A stretch of DNA of 64,000 nucleotides from Primulina eburnea. Taxonomy: Eukaryota > Streptophyta > Magnoliopsida > Lamiales > Gesneriaceae. Both the position numbers and the translations under genes were made by a program. The notes beneath the pieces were generated by a model. The model was not told where the DNA came from, did not search any database, and was given only the letters and a program-made list of their open reading frames with translations. Positions 20,646-32,244 of the stretch are shown here, piece after piece (position 1 is the stretch's first letter; every line of letters begins with the position of its first letter). Where the stretch lies: positions 17,021,054 to 17,085,053 of the forward strand of contig NC_133101.1 of the NCBI RefSeq assembly GCF_022965805.1, in the 5' to 3' direction.

Positions 20646-20697
<52 letters not shown>
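20646..20697. repeat. (AT)n microsatellite inside LTR copy C
   Basis: About 52 bases of AT at the position equivalent to 17421-17471 in copy A. Confidence 0.95.
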
Positions 20698-20702
<5 letters not shown>

Positions 20703-21558
20703 GCATTCAGTTTCGAAGGAAACCAAGAAGAAAAGGGAAAAACGAAACCCATTTTACGACTTTGATTTTAGAATTTGATTTACGAGAAATCCGTCCGTTT
20801 GATTTGAAATCCGACTTCGGTACCAAGTTCCTAGCGATGTAGGCTACACTTTGACGTAAGTTTTGCTACGTTTTGACATGCTTTGAAATTATGCTATTGT
20901 CAGAATTGAATAGGATTCATATATGATTTTCTTGATATGTTAGACATCGTAGAATCAAAGTCAGATTGAGAAACGGACTGATTATGGAATTGCTATGAAT
21001 TTTTAGGGTATATTGAGTTATACCAGACAGATTTGAATTGTTATTGGATTACGGATTGTATTGGATATGTGTTATAGATTGTTACTGTTATCTGGTGAAT
21101 TGGTATTGACGGGGATATTAAAATTGTACCGTTATACCGTAGATTTTGAATTAAATCCAGATTGATCAGATTGTTATGATATTGACTGGTATATTGATAT
21201 GGGATTATTGATATTGTCAATACCAGACAGGCTTTGAATTCAAGACTTGGACTGAGCCAGGAACCGACGAAAGAAAGTTATAAGTCAATGTGGTATTGGG
21301 AGATGGACTTGAGTCGGTTTAGATTTGGGTTTCCCTAAATCACATACTTTACTTTATTGCATTGATATTTGCATTGAGTTGATTGATATACTTGTTCTCT
21401 TGATTTTAGACAACAGGTATTAGACGAGTAGTCTTATGACAGAAGTGCCGTTAGTGGTGGGATCACCACGGGCACATTGCACGATGTCATAAGATTGTGT
21501 ATTGGCGGTTGTGCCAAAGACTGTCACTGGATGTTTGGCTATCGATGTGGATAGGATG

Positions 21559-21846
21559 GTGGCTTTTTCTATTATTGTTAATCAGTATTGTATCGATGTG
21601 GATAGATTAGTAGCTCTTCTATTACTGTTAATCGATGTCATATCGATGTGGATAGAATTAGAGTTGCTTCTATTACTGTTAATCGGTACTATATTGATGT
21701 GGATAGAATAATAGCTTCCTTTATTACTGGTAATCGATACCGTATCGATGTGAATAGAACTGGAGTCTTTTCTATTACTGTTGATCGATACCATATCGGC
21801 GTGGATAGAACTGGAGTCTTTTCTATTACTGCTAGTCGATATACGC
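21559..21846 (+). repeat. 51-bp minisatellite in LTR copy C
   Basis: Counterpart of 19688-19975 at the 1,871-base offset, with the same number of units and only a few differing bases, so the array is older than the LTR duplication. Confidence 0.9.
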
Positions 21847-22369
21847 ATGTCAACTTCTGGAATCGGGATCCCTAGACTAGGACTGAGTCTAGTCTGAATG
21901 ATGTAGCTACGAGTATTGTCGACAGTTTGATATTGATTATGTTTCAGACTTTGTTACATATATCTGTTACCTGATTACATGCTTTATATTGTTTATATGA
22001 TTGCATGTTTCGTTGATTTATAATGGGAGTATATTCTCACCGGTTTATCCGGCTGTTGTCTTGTCTGTATGTGTACTTGACAACAGGTGGGACAGGATCA
22101 GGGTCCTGGAGATGAAGAGAGAGATCGTGATTAGAGTGGTGGCACCGGACTTGGACTAGAGATAGGGTTGAACACTTGATAGTAGTTGTCAAACCCTAGT
22201 TTGAATAAATGGGTTGTAATACAGGACTTGTATTTTATATACTGATATGTATATATGGTTTAATTTCACTACGTTCCGCATTTAAAAAAAAAAAAATTAG
22301 ACCCTGGTTTTAATTGATTAATTAGTCCCAATTATGATTAAGAACTTGATTAGCGTTCGGGCCCCCACA

Positions 22370-23055
22370 AGTACCGTCAAATTAACCTTGCCTTGATTTT
22401 GTTTCTTCTTCTTCAATAGATTAGCGGGATACGCTTTTCTGCTCAAAGGTTTACTTCTAAACCTTCAATCATCGTCTTCTTCCTTGTCTGCATACTCGGT
22501 CGATCCTATCCCAATTCTGCTGGTGGGTTACTCTACCCCAGGCCCTCGCTATATCCCCATCTTTACTGTTGCTTATATTTTTGTTTTGGTTATGTGTTTG
22601 GAGTTAAATATTGATGGATCTTTTGTAGTGTTTGCATGTTTCGTATGTTTTTTTTTAAATATTATTTATTTTTATTTTTTTCTTTTTTTCCTGCAAAACA
22701 AAATTTTTAAAAAAGCTACATTTTATAAATTATTATTCTTTTTTTCAAAAACAGGGGAAAAAATGGGATAATTCGATCCTACCCCTGCAGGCACTGGAAA
22801 AAATGGGATAATTTGATCTTACTCCTGTAGGCACTGCCTGCAGGGGTACATCCAAGGACCAGAATTTTTTATGGCCCAATTTTTTTTTTAAAATTTTTTT
22901 TTCCCATGAAGTGGAATCTCAACTACTCATATGCGGTATGGGCACTGCCCCCACACCCAGGATCGAACCTACCGAAAAAATGAGTTGTTTTCAAAGTTTG
23001 AGGTACAAGAATGGATTACCTTCTGTAATTAAATTAGTTGTTTCTGTGAATTTTT

Positions 23056-23059
<4 letters not shown>
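22370..23059. other. Unassigned segment
   Basis: Pyrimidine-rich DNA at 22380-22560 then T-rich DNA. A duplicated short block around 22750-22850 repeats GGGATAAT and a CCTGCAGG-bearing phrase. Open frame 22484-22771 has no recognisable domain. I find no gene here. Confidence 0.3.
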
Positions 23060-23128
<69 letters not shown>

Positions 23129-23139
23129 TATATATATAC
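23060..23139. repeat. (AT)n microsatellite
   Basis: About 80 bases of AT with one AAA interruption, the longest in the window. Confidence 0.95.
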
Positions 23140-23499
23140 TCGGATTAAGAAACCAGATGAGGCGGTGGAATAATGAAGATTTACTCTGATCTTTTTTTGT
23201 TAGGTTGGAGGATAATTTTTTTGTTGCCGCTGGTTGGGTGGTTTCAGGTTGAAACCGCTGGTGGGTACACTTCTCTTGAAACAGGTAAATGGAACCCTCA
23301 ATGTTATTTTTCACGGGTAATTTATATTTTGATTTTGGTTAAATTCGTGTTTTTATTTGTGGTTAATTGACCCAAATCTGGATTTAGTCGGTTCCCCGAA
23401 TGATTAATTAATTCCCGTAGGTATTTTAGCATTATAAAAAAATATATGATTATTTGAAAAAAGTAACCTAGTGAAATAAAATCACTGCCTTAATAATTC
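23140..23499. other. Unassigned segment
   Basis: A short GC-richer part at 23200-23290 contains an exon-like open stretch followed by GTAAAT, but I recognise no protein. The remainder is AT-rich. Confidence 0.25.
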
Positions 23500-23774
23500 A
23501 CTTAATTATATAGTATAGATTAATAAAGTGCTAAAAAGTTAATGCAAATCACACGTAGTTTAGTGGATAAAGCTTATGTTTCTTAGCTATGAAGTTGCAA
23601 GCTTCAATTCTTACTTGGTAATTTTTATTCGTTTTTTTTTAGTTCATATATCAAAATTACAATGTAGCCACTCATTATTTTTTATAAATATATTTTGATC
23701 CTCATTTAAATATAAACCAAATAAATTATAAAAAAATATCGTACAAGCACGCAATGCATGCGTAGATGTACTAG
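23500..23774 (+). mobile_element. Possible small Helitron, 3' end at 23774
   Basis: Near the right edge ACGCA-ATGCA-TGCGT (23749-23763) forms a short hairpin, and CTAG followed by T lies 8 bases further (23771-23774), the layout of plant Helitron 3' ends. The left end is not certain. An interior segment resembles a tRNA A-box (TAGTTTAGTGGATAAAGC near 23559). No TIR or target duplication is visible, as expected for Helitrons, but the call rests on few bases. Confidence 0.35.
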
Positions 23775-24281
23775 TATTAATAAAAAAGTAGGAATGGGCC
23801 AAAAAAGCGGAAATCGACCCCAACCGCGTAATGAACGGACCAAAAATGGATAAAATCCTTGTTTTTATTTATTTTAAGTTGTGAATTTCCGATGGATTGG
23901 ATTTGATAATTGAAGAATGCAACAGCTTCGGTAAAAGCATCTGCTAAACAACATTGGATTATTTTTAAACTTCTAAGCTTAACCCAACTATCAATTATAA
24001 AATTGATGAATGGGTTTGCTGCGGTTTTAAAGGCGGGAACCGTTGGATCTCGGTTTCTCTCGTGCCCAAACGCAGCGGAAGTTTTAAAATTTTTTAGATC
24101 TTACATTCAAGATATATATTTTTGAGCACTTGTATGGTTTTGATAAATAAACATACATAGAATATTTAAAACTTTTACCTTTAGTGAACAATTTTCACTT
24201 GGCTCCAACTACACCGGTATAAGCGAACGTAGTTCTTATTGTAAATCTCACGTAGGTTCTTCAAATCTTCTTTCTTCAATT
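23775..24281. other. Unassigned segment
   Basis: AT-rich DNA with a GC-richer patch at 24010-24090. No protein or RNA gene recognised. The open frame 23910-24125 has no known domain. Confidence 0.3.
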
Positions 24282-24746
24282 ATTGTGTTTTTAATCTCGA
24301 TTCTCTAATATTTTATACTGTAATTTGTAATAAATTGAATGTATAATTGCCAATAAAAATAATTAAAGAATTCTAACACACTAAAAACTAGATATGTTAC
24401 TCTTAGAGTAAATATATCTCAATCATGTTTCAAATGATCTATAGGATCTAGATACGATCGTTTCAATTCTCTATCGGCCGTGTCAATATTTTTCACTCGA
24501 AATAATCAGAACTATCATTTCAAATTCCATATGTTTCTATAGGAATGCGAATGAAGAGATAAATATTAAAAGAGAGCTAGCCATGAAAAGCTTTGACAAA
24601 AAAAGATGATCTTAAAGTCACTGATAGTTTTATATTAAAATTGATCGTGAACTTTAAATCTGCACTCTATTTTCTTTTTTTTATTTTAATGCGGACATAT
24701 AAATTATGTTGTTGGCTAAATCTCATCCATACACTGCATAAAAAGA

Positions 24747-24792
<46 letters not shown>

Positions 24793-25176
24793 TCGATAAC
24801 TTTTTCAAACGATGGAAGGAAAAGTGGTCCAGTTTCTCGTTCCCACAATTGAGACATTATTTTAGCTTAATAACTTAATTAAAGGCTTTAACAAAAAAAT
24901 AAATAATTATAGGCCTAGTTTAATTTCTTGAGTTGTCTAAATAATCGAATTGTAGAAGTGAGTTAAATGTTAGTTCAACTGAAATAATATAAGGATAAGA
25001 GTTAATTTGAAATTTTGGTTCGATTAGACGGAAGTTCAATTTTAAATTTCGAACCTAAAATACATTTCAAATATGGTTCAAAATGTCATAATTATTGTAT
25101 ATCGTAATTAAAGCGACTAAATTCCCAAATGAGCATTATATGTATTCTCAAGACCCGAGGGATATCACCAACACTA
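24282..25176 (+). repeat. Duplicated block, copy 1 (no insertion)
   Basis: Runs parallel to 27471-29066 from ATTGTGTTTTTAATCTCGA to ATATCACCAACACTA, with scattered substitutions and small indels. Copy 1 holds the undisrupted site ATGCGGAC near 24695 where copy 2 has a 707-bp insertion, and a (TAA)n expansion at 24747-24792 that copy 2 lacks. No coding capacity seen. Confidence 0.9.
24747..24792. repeat. (TAA)n microsatellite
   Basis: About 15 trinucleotide units inside duplication copy 1. The corresponding place in copy 2 (near 28650) is not expanded. Confidence 0.95.
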
Positions 25177-25267
25177 TATATATATAGATGAACCTTGAAT
25201 TGTGGGTATACATCTCTTTATATTCTCTTGTCAGTAATAATGATTGTAACTCTTCGTATGGTTCAAA

Positions 25268-25277
25268 TATATAAATA
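25268..25277 (+). promoter_or_regulatory. TATA box of small convergent ORF, copy 1
   Basis: TATATAAATA, 59 bases before the ATG at 25336. Upstream bases 25218-25263 (CTTGTCAGTAATAATGA and CTCTTCGTATGGTTC) match the region upstream of the second copy (48772-48830, minus), so the promoter region is shared and not chance AT-richness. Confidence 0.6.
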
Positions 25278-25335
25278 CGAGCAAACTAGTTAGTCACAAA
25301 ATCACTTGAAAATTTCAGTAGCAAAGCAAGAACAT

Positions 25336-25708
25336 ATGGATAAGTCGAGCAGTTCTCAGCAACCAGATTTGGCGGAGGAGTTCATGCAGTACATAGTGGC
25401 TGCTCGGAAGGTCACGATAGAGGACATCGTCTTGGAGAAAACGTTGTCTACCTGAAACAAGATCCATGATCTCCAGTCCTTCCATGGAAGGACTGTTTGC
25501 CACAAGGAAACGAGTGGCAACAAAAATTAAATATCAGCGGTGTCTCCGTGTTGCAGATACTGCAGACATCTTCAATGATGAAGGTATCTATATGCTAATG
25601 CTACTCAAGGAGCGAGAGGTTTTGAAAAGGATTGCATTCTCAGAAGACTTCATGAGGACCTCCATCGGAGGGTTAACCACTTGGTTGGCCTTCTGTATGG
25701 GGCAGTAG
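25336..25708 (+). pseudogene. Small ORF convergent with copia pol, copy 1 (broken)
   Basis: From the ATG at 25336 the product begins MDKSSSSQQPDLAEEFMQYI and reaches ...EKTLST before a TGA at 25453. After a two-base loss the reading continues in the frame at 25466-25708: YQRCLRVADTADIF, LLKEREVLKRIAFSEDFM, TSIGGLTTWLAF. It is homologous to 48313-48708 (minus), where the first segment also has 39 residues and ends LST-stop, there TAG. TGA and TAG are both one G-to-A change from TGG, so the ancestor may have had tryptophan and about 130 residues. No known domain recognised. It lies tail to tail with the RNase H of an antisense copia piece. Confidence 0.75.
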
Positions 25709-25884
25709 ATGAGGACATTTCGAATGTAAAAGCCCGACTCCATCATTAATAAAAAAATTATTTTGTTTACTACTGTTGTCTCTTTAATGCTTTATTAATT
25801 CCTGCATTTAATCTTGGCAATGAATCAACATATAAAAATGTTAAAATGACTAAGATAAATCGATTAAACCAAGAATATTTTGAA

Positions 25885-26165
25885 AATAAGAGAACTTAGC
25901 GTCTGGTAGCGGTTTGGTGAATATGTCTGCTGCATGTTGATCTGTTGAGACATATTCAAAACGAATTTCTTTCTTCATGACATGTTTCGGATTAAATGAT
26001 GTCTAATGTCGATATGCTTTGTCCAAGAGTGCAATACAAGGTTTTATGTAATGGCTATTGCACTAGTGTTGTCACAGAAGATGAGAGATTCAGCAGTTAG
26101 AATTCCATAATCTTTGAGCTATCATTGTATCCATAGCATTTGAGCACAACAACTTCCACCTGCAA
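25885..26165 (-). pseudogene. copia RNase H C-terminal remnant, antisense
   Basis: The minus strand reads GSCCAQMLWIQ, LKDYGILTAESLIFCDNTSA, HSWTKHIDIRHHLIRNMS and then, after a frame change, QQINMQQTYSPN, matching the RNase H end of the copia element at 47860-48150. Stops replace tryptophan and another codon. The element piece breaks off at about 26165 and the small convergent ORF lies just 3' of it. Confidence 0.8.
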
Positions 26166-27470
26166 GGTGCTGTCGGGCACCTACTCTAACATAAACATGC
26201 TTACCACATTTAATTAATGCAATTAAAATAATTTAATTAGAAATTTACCATTTTCTTAGAATTGCATGCAGTTGGATTACGTTATCGCATTTTGGACCTT
26301 ACAGTAAATATCATAATTGGATACAATCGTAAATTACTATTAAAAAATATTTTTTTAACTTAAAAGTAAGTGAAGTCACAAGTTGGCTCGTTAGGCAGCT
26401 ACTCTAACACTGATGACTTGAAATCAAATACAAACGTATTACCGCATGCTACCTCTATCTCTACAGATAATTTCAGTTCATTCACCTGTTGTGCAATGTT
26501 ATCAAGATCCATGTATTGTGTATGAGTTGTACGCCTAGAGTTAAGCGGATTGACATGAGCGAATATACCTTGCACAAAGCAAGAAGCCGCCTCACGCTAG
26601 GTTTTCCATAGAAACACCAAGCGAGAAAAAGATTTATTAACAAGTAAATCTTGAAAAGTATGAGTTTAAATTGTTTTAAAAATGATTGCATGTCTCACCT
26701 TGTTTTAGTCGAGTTTATATAATTCTATGTGCGACTGCGACAGGAAGTCGAACATCTGAGTGAACGGTATATATTCGGACTGTATTAGTTTGTAAAAAAT
26801 TATATAATTCTTCTTTTAAAAAAATATAATTCTTTAAAAGTATTGCCCTAATAATTCATTAATTGTCTGTTTTCAATTGGTTAAACTAATTAAATATCTG
26901 TTTTCATTTTTCTAACAAAAAAAATATTATACGAGAGAAACTAATTGATTCAAACCAAATTAATTGATTCAATTTCGATCGATCTTATTCATACAAATTA
27001 AATGTCGTCTAAAAACCACTTTTTGATATGTCAACTACCCATCATTATTTCACATAACGATGTTCACATGAATGTTTAAAATACTTTATGAATTTAAGGA
27101 AAACAAATATATTTATATTTTTGTTTTAAAGTTAAAGAAGAAGAAGAACTTGTGGTCATACTTGCCCTATCAGCTGTATTTATTATATATAAAACAGTAA
27201 TATCAATTTACGATACACAAGTAGAAATGGAACTAATAAGTTCAACGCAACGGGGAAAAGATTCTTGGGAATCTTGAATGGAAAGCTGCTTCTTGAAATA
27301 ACTGGATTGTTTCGGAAATTAACCATTTTATTTCGGTTTCTATTTCCTGTGAAACTAAGTTGTCATTCTACATATTTTGGGCTTTTTTTTTATATTAATG
27401 AAATCTGAGAAAAGAAAAGAAACTATTTTGGACATATTGGTATAGTAGGAAAGCTTATTCTAATCTCATT
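26166..27470. other. AT-rich segment with one unassigned open stretch
   Basis: The minus strand at about 26585-26420 is open for over 50 codons and ends MDLDNIAQQVNELKLSVEIE then ...FKSSVLE-stop. I do not recognise it. A phrase GGCANCTACTCTAACA occurs twice (about 26175 and 26395). The rest, 26700-27470, shows nothing beyond AT-rich DNA. Confidence 0.35.
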
Positions 27471-29066
27471 ATTGGGTTTTTAATCTCGATTCTCTAATAT
27501 TTTATACTATAATTTGTAATAAATTGAATGGATTTTTGCCAATAAAAATAATTAAAGATTTCTAACACAATAAAAACAAGATATGTTACATATATCTCAA
27601 TCATGTGTCAAATGATCTATAGATATACTAGTGATCTAGATACGATCGTTTCAATTCTCTATCGGCCGTGTCAATATTTTTCACTCAAAATAATCAGAAT
27701 TATCATTTCAAATTCCATACGTTTCTATAGGATCGCGAATGAAGAGATAAATATTAAAAGAGAGCTAGCCATGAAAAGCTTTGACAAAAAGAGACGATCT
27801 TAAAGTCACTGATAATTTTATATTAAAATTGATTATGAACTTAATTTAAATCTGCACTCTATTTTCTTTTTGTATTTTAATGCGAACTAGGGATGTAAAT
27901 GAACCAAACGGTTTGCGAGTTATTCGAAACTCGGCTCGATAAAAAGCTCGTTTGAGTTTGTTTGTTAATCATATCAAACCAAGCCCAAATCGAGCTCGAA
28001 AATTTAATCAAACCAAGCTCAAGTCTAAGGATATTCGGCTCGTGAGCTCGCAAATATGTTTGATAATAGGCTCGCGAGCTCGGCTCGTTTAGGTGGCTCG
28101 CAAACATGATTTTGGAATGTTCAATAATTTACTTATTTATGTTTTTTTTTTCTCTTATTTGTGTCGTTTTGGTTATTTATTAATGAATTTACATTTTTAT
28201 GTCTGATTTAAAATTAATTTATAGATATATTTAATTTTTAACAAGCTCGATTCAAACTCAAACTCGAGCTCAATTCTATGCTTATCGAGCTCAAGCCAGG
28301 CTTGTTAAACATGTTAAACGAGCTATTAATCAATCAAGCTTGAGCCTGGCTTGATTAACATGCTAAACGAGCTTTTAACGAGCCGAGCTCGAGCCTGGAT
28401 TGATTAACATGCTAAACGAGCTTTTAACGAGCCGAGCTCGAGCTTTTAACGAGCTTAGTAATTTCAATACAAACCAAGCTCGAGCCTGATAATAGAAGCT
28501 CGAATCGAGCTCGAGCTCGAGCCTCAAACAGTATTAAACAAACCAAACTCAAGTCTGATACTGTTTGGTTTGGTTTGGATCGTTTACATCCCTAATGCGA
28601 ACATATAAATTATGTTGTTGGCTAAATCTCATCCATACACTGCATAAAAAGAAAATTATATTGATATTTATAAAAATAATATCGATAACTTATTCAATAC
28701 CGATGGAAGGTAAAGTGGTCCAGTTTCTCATTCCCAAAATTGAGACATTATTTTAGCTGAATAACTTTAATTAAAGGATTTAACAAAATAATAATAATTA
28801 TTATAAGGCCTAGTTTAATTTCTTGAGTTGTCTAAATAATCGAATTGTAGGAGTGAGTAAAATGTCAGTTCAACTGAAATAATATAAGAATAAGAATTAA
28901 TTTGAAAATTTGGTTCGATTTTGAACTGATTTTAAATTTTGAACCTAAAATACATTTCAAGTATGGTTCAAAATGTCATAATTATTGTGTATCATAACTA
29001 AAGCGACTGAATTCCGAAATGAGCATTATATGTATTCTCAAGACCTGAGGGATATCACCAACACTA
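27471..29066 (+). repeat. Duplicated block, copy 2 (with hAT-type insertion)
   Basis: Direct copy of 24282-25176, about 3.2 kb downstream in the same orientation, interrupted at 27888-28594. Ends at ATATCACCAACACTA, after which the two flanks differ. It lies directly upstream of the X8 gene. Confidence 0.9.
27888..28594. mobile_element. Non-autonomous hAT-type element, 707 bp
   Basis: Ends TAGGGATGTAAATGAACC and its complement (TAGGGATGTAAACGATCC). Target duplication ATGCGAAC (8 bp) at 27880-27887 and 28595-28602. The paralogous block at 24.7 kb has the single empty site ATGCGGAC, which proves the boundaries. The interior is rich in GAGCTCGAGC-type words and contains a tandem of about 50 bases (28340-28440, CTAAACGAGCTTTTAACGAG). 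No coding capacity. Confidence 0.92.
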
Positions 29067-29073
29067 GCAATAT

Positions 29074-29201
29074 GAGCGGGTCTCATGTGAGATCGTCTCA
29101 CGGATCTTAATCCGTGAGACGGGTCAACCTTACCCATATTCATAATTAAAAGTAATACTCTTAGCATAAAAAGTAATATTTTTAATGGATAACCCAATAA
29201 G
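29074..29201 (+). mobile_element. MITE (9-bp-TSD family), truncated copy
   Basis: Matches the first two thirds of the elements at 36480-36660 and 39708-39889 (GTCTCATGTGAGATCGTCTC, then AAAAGTAATACTCTTAGCAT) and fades after AATGGATAACCCAATAAG. The right terminus is missing. Confidence 0.75.
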
Positions 29202-29577
29202 AATGTTCCAAATATGACTATATTCCAAAATATTTTGATATAACTTTTATATATGATATAATAATATATATTGTTAAATGATTGGATTCTATGCTACACG
29301 TATTAACCTAATAGTACACGATTATATATTAAATCTAAAATATATATATATTTGTTGCAATTCACCAGCAATTTTTTTTAGTTATGACTAATCGTGCTCT
29401 AAATTAATAATTGATTTATTACCTAAAAATAATCGAGCATATTTTATATAGTAAGATATTGTATTCATTGATATAATTTCTTTTTTTTGGGATTCGAAAA
29501 GATTTCTCGTTAACTCCATAACTATTTTAAAGCTATATAAATTGCAATTCTTCACCCAACAAAACTAGATTAAAAAA

Positions 29578-31033
29578 ATGATAAAGATAAAAATCTATTT
29601 ACTTCTTGTTTCAATATTTTTCGCAGTTGTTACACGGAGATGTTATGCTAAAGAGCAAGTAAGTTGTTATTGTTTATTGAAGATTTCTTACATTGAATCC
29701 ATCTAATCCAAAAACTAATAGATATGTCATAAAATTCTTCCTACCCCGAAAATCATGAATGAAACCCTGTGATTTTTTTATTTATTTTCTGTCTTCCTAT
29801 CTTGTTGCTATGGTGGGCAGAAAGATGGGCAATAAGGAGACATTCATCTATTGGATATACAATTTTGATATGATCCATGATCACGTCCAGTAAATGTTTG
29901 TCATGTCATTGGTATATACAAATATGAACGGTTGATGAGTAACATAACAAAATCATATATTTATATATTCTATGGCAGTCGTAATAATATTTATTTTAAA
30001 TTTTTATTTCAGTCAAACACATGGTGCATAGCGTTCATTGCCACCGTTGATGATTTTCTGGAATTTATGAATTTCGCATGTGCCTCAGTTGTCGATTGTG
30101 GGCCGATTAAGCCAGGGGGTGTGTGCTATGAGCCAAATAACTTGAACTTTCATGCATCGTTCGTTCTCAATTCCTACTATCGTCTGACAGGCTATTGTTG
30201 GAAAGAACTTGGGATTGTGTTTGATATGAATCCATGTAAGAAAACAATTTTTTTTTATTTTATTGTTGTACGATATATATATATCTATATATATAGTTTA
30301 TTTTAAAATAAATATAATATTGCATAAATTTGATATATTTATTTTTAAATATAAGAAAATTCGCAAAATCTTGATCTGAATAGTTTTATGGTTATATTTA
30401 GTTTAATGGAATTTTTAATATCTTAATTTTTTGTGTGAATTCGTATATAATTAATTATGTCAGGTATTTGTACAAACTTTTCGTCTAACTGAATTGGAAA
30501 TTTCTTGAATTCGAATAGTTTTGTATTTCCAATTTTTTTTTTATAAACAAATTTCTTTCTCTATTAAGTTATTGTATTTAATATCATATATGGTGGATTT
30601 TAAAATGATTATAATATTGCATACATTTTATATCGTTATTTTTTTTTGGAAAATTTTTATATCATTATTTTAAAATACAAAAAAAAAATTGAAAAATCTT
30701 GAAATCGAATAGTTTTATGGAATCTAGCGTATGTTAATTTTTTTTCTGGAGTATATTTAGTATTTATACAAACTTTTCGTGTAAGTGAACTGAAAAATTC
30801 GTGAGTTCGAATAATTTGATGGTAAATTTTTTATGGGATTTAGTGTATATTAAATTCTATTTTTTAAATTAGCATATATAGTATTTGGATCATGAATAAC
30901 ACAAAATTTTTAGTGATATTATATATATTATGATTTTTTTTTGAAGGAATATTATTATTATGAGTTTTTCAGATAACCTATTTTTTTTTTATGTTTATGT
31001 TTTGCAGCTTACGGCAATTGCCATTATTTATAA
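29578..31033 (+). CDS. Secreted X8 (CBM43) domain protein, 3 exons, Ole e 10-like
   Basis: Exons 29578-29658, 30013-30235 and 31008-31033, with GTAAGT/CAG and GTAAGA/CAG borders, give 109 residues. The N-terminus (IYLLLVSIFFAVV after a short basic start) looks like a signal peptide. The rest is one X8 domain: NTWCIAF, MNFACASVVDCGPIKPGGVC, NFHASFVLNSYYRLTGYC, NPSYGNCHYL-stop, with the six conserved cysteines in place and the NPSYGNC end completed only by splicing exon 3. X8/CBM43 modules bind beta-1,3-glucan in the cell wall, and single-domain forms resemble the olive pollen protein Ole e 10. No GPI tail is seen. A broken paralogue lies inverted at 36092-39198. Exon 3 is only 26 bases, but its phase fits exactly. 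This is the only intact-looking gene here. Confidence 0.88.
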
Positions 31034-32239
31034 AAGGGAGGCGGGAAATAACATAGCACCGATTTATGCCCGGAGTATAAATAAATAATTAATATTTATT
31101 TCTATTAACAAAATATGATTCTTGTATCGAATTAGTTTGTGCAAAATAACATAGCACCGATTATATTTTTCATTGATTGATAATTGATATAAATAGATAA
31201 TGTTGTAGTTTCGAAGGTTGGGACATGTTTAAGGTATAATTCTTCAACCGAAGTTCTAGTCTCGAATTAGTTTGTGCAATTATATTGAGAATTATCGGTT
31301 AAACATTGATTATTGAAGTTATTGTGATAAGTATGGAGTTAGAATTAGTCGAATAATTGGTTTGTTTGTAAAGTTGAGAATTCAATGACTTGTTGAATGT
31401 TTTGGAGATTTTAATCGATTGATAAATATAATTTGTGTGATGGATAATTATCAAAAATATTATGCTACTCAGTAGAATATTTTGATAATTAAATCTTTAA
31501 GTTGAGTTTTACAAAAAAAAAAAAATCGAACTTTAGTAAATTTTGGAAATAAGTCTGTTATTCGACTTATTTTATCATTGTCAGTATCATACGACAATGA
31601 CATATAAATTATATTTTTAAACATATTTATGTATTGTTATGGTTGTTAATGTGATTTATATGAGATTGTTAAATGCCTCGTTGATTATGTGCTTGTTTAT
31701 ATGACATATTCTGGCATTTAGTTTATGACATGATATTATGACGTACATGTTGAGTCCTATCGTTCTTGTTAATCATTTTCTTATTGTATTTTATTTCTAG
31801 CACTTGTGATTATTATTTTGAAGTTATCCATGAGACCGAAAATATGATTGTCTATTTCTCGATGTATTTTATGTGTGATATGCTTTTGAAATCTTGACAC
31901 CATATGTTATTCTTTATTGTGCATTTATGTTGTATGGTTATCAGCTTCGTGAGTGTTTGTTTGGATACAGTACATCATACCTCTCATATTTGGCAGAGCG
32001 GTTTAGCTGCAAGACGATGTAGATACTTAGCATATCAAATCCGATGTTGAATGACTGTTTATTACTCTTTGTGGATAGATACTTAGTAAGAGAATATTTT
32101 TGGAAAAAAACAAACAAGTCAGGCCATTAAATATAAGTCTCCCGCACTCTCTTTGATAATACTACTTGGGGATAAAAAGCTAGGAGTTTCGTTAGACAAT
32201 TGTTATAAATCCCTTCGGAATGGGTTGTTGAATATTATT
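31034..32239. other. AT-rich segment, probable old LTR remnant
   Basis: A phrase AAATAACATAGCACCGATT occurs twice (31046 and 31144). From about 31600 the wording (ACATGTTGAGTCCTATCG, then GTACATCATACC) resembles the middle of gypsy LTRs such as 37073-38939, so this may be a decayed LTR. No gene seen. Confidence 0.4.
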
Positions 32240-32244
32240 TATGA

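Larger units (their letters stand above)
20506..22369 (+). mobile_element. Gypsy LTR, copy C (sense, left-truncated)
   Basis: Begins inside the second palindrome (ACCGCCCGAGCGCC at 20510-20523), continues with one full palindrome (20561-20594), an (AT)n tract (20646-20697), the 51-bp minisatellite (about 21559-21846) and ends GGGCCCCCACA at 22369. No primer site follows, so this right edge behaves as an outer 3' LTR end. Confidence 0.85.

Noticed and set aside
23553..23625. tRNA gene
   Set aside because: A-box-like word present but the B-box is poor and acceptor ends do not pair.
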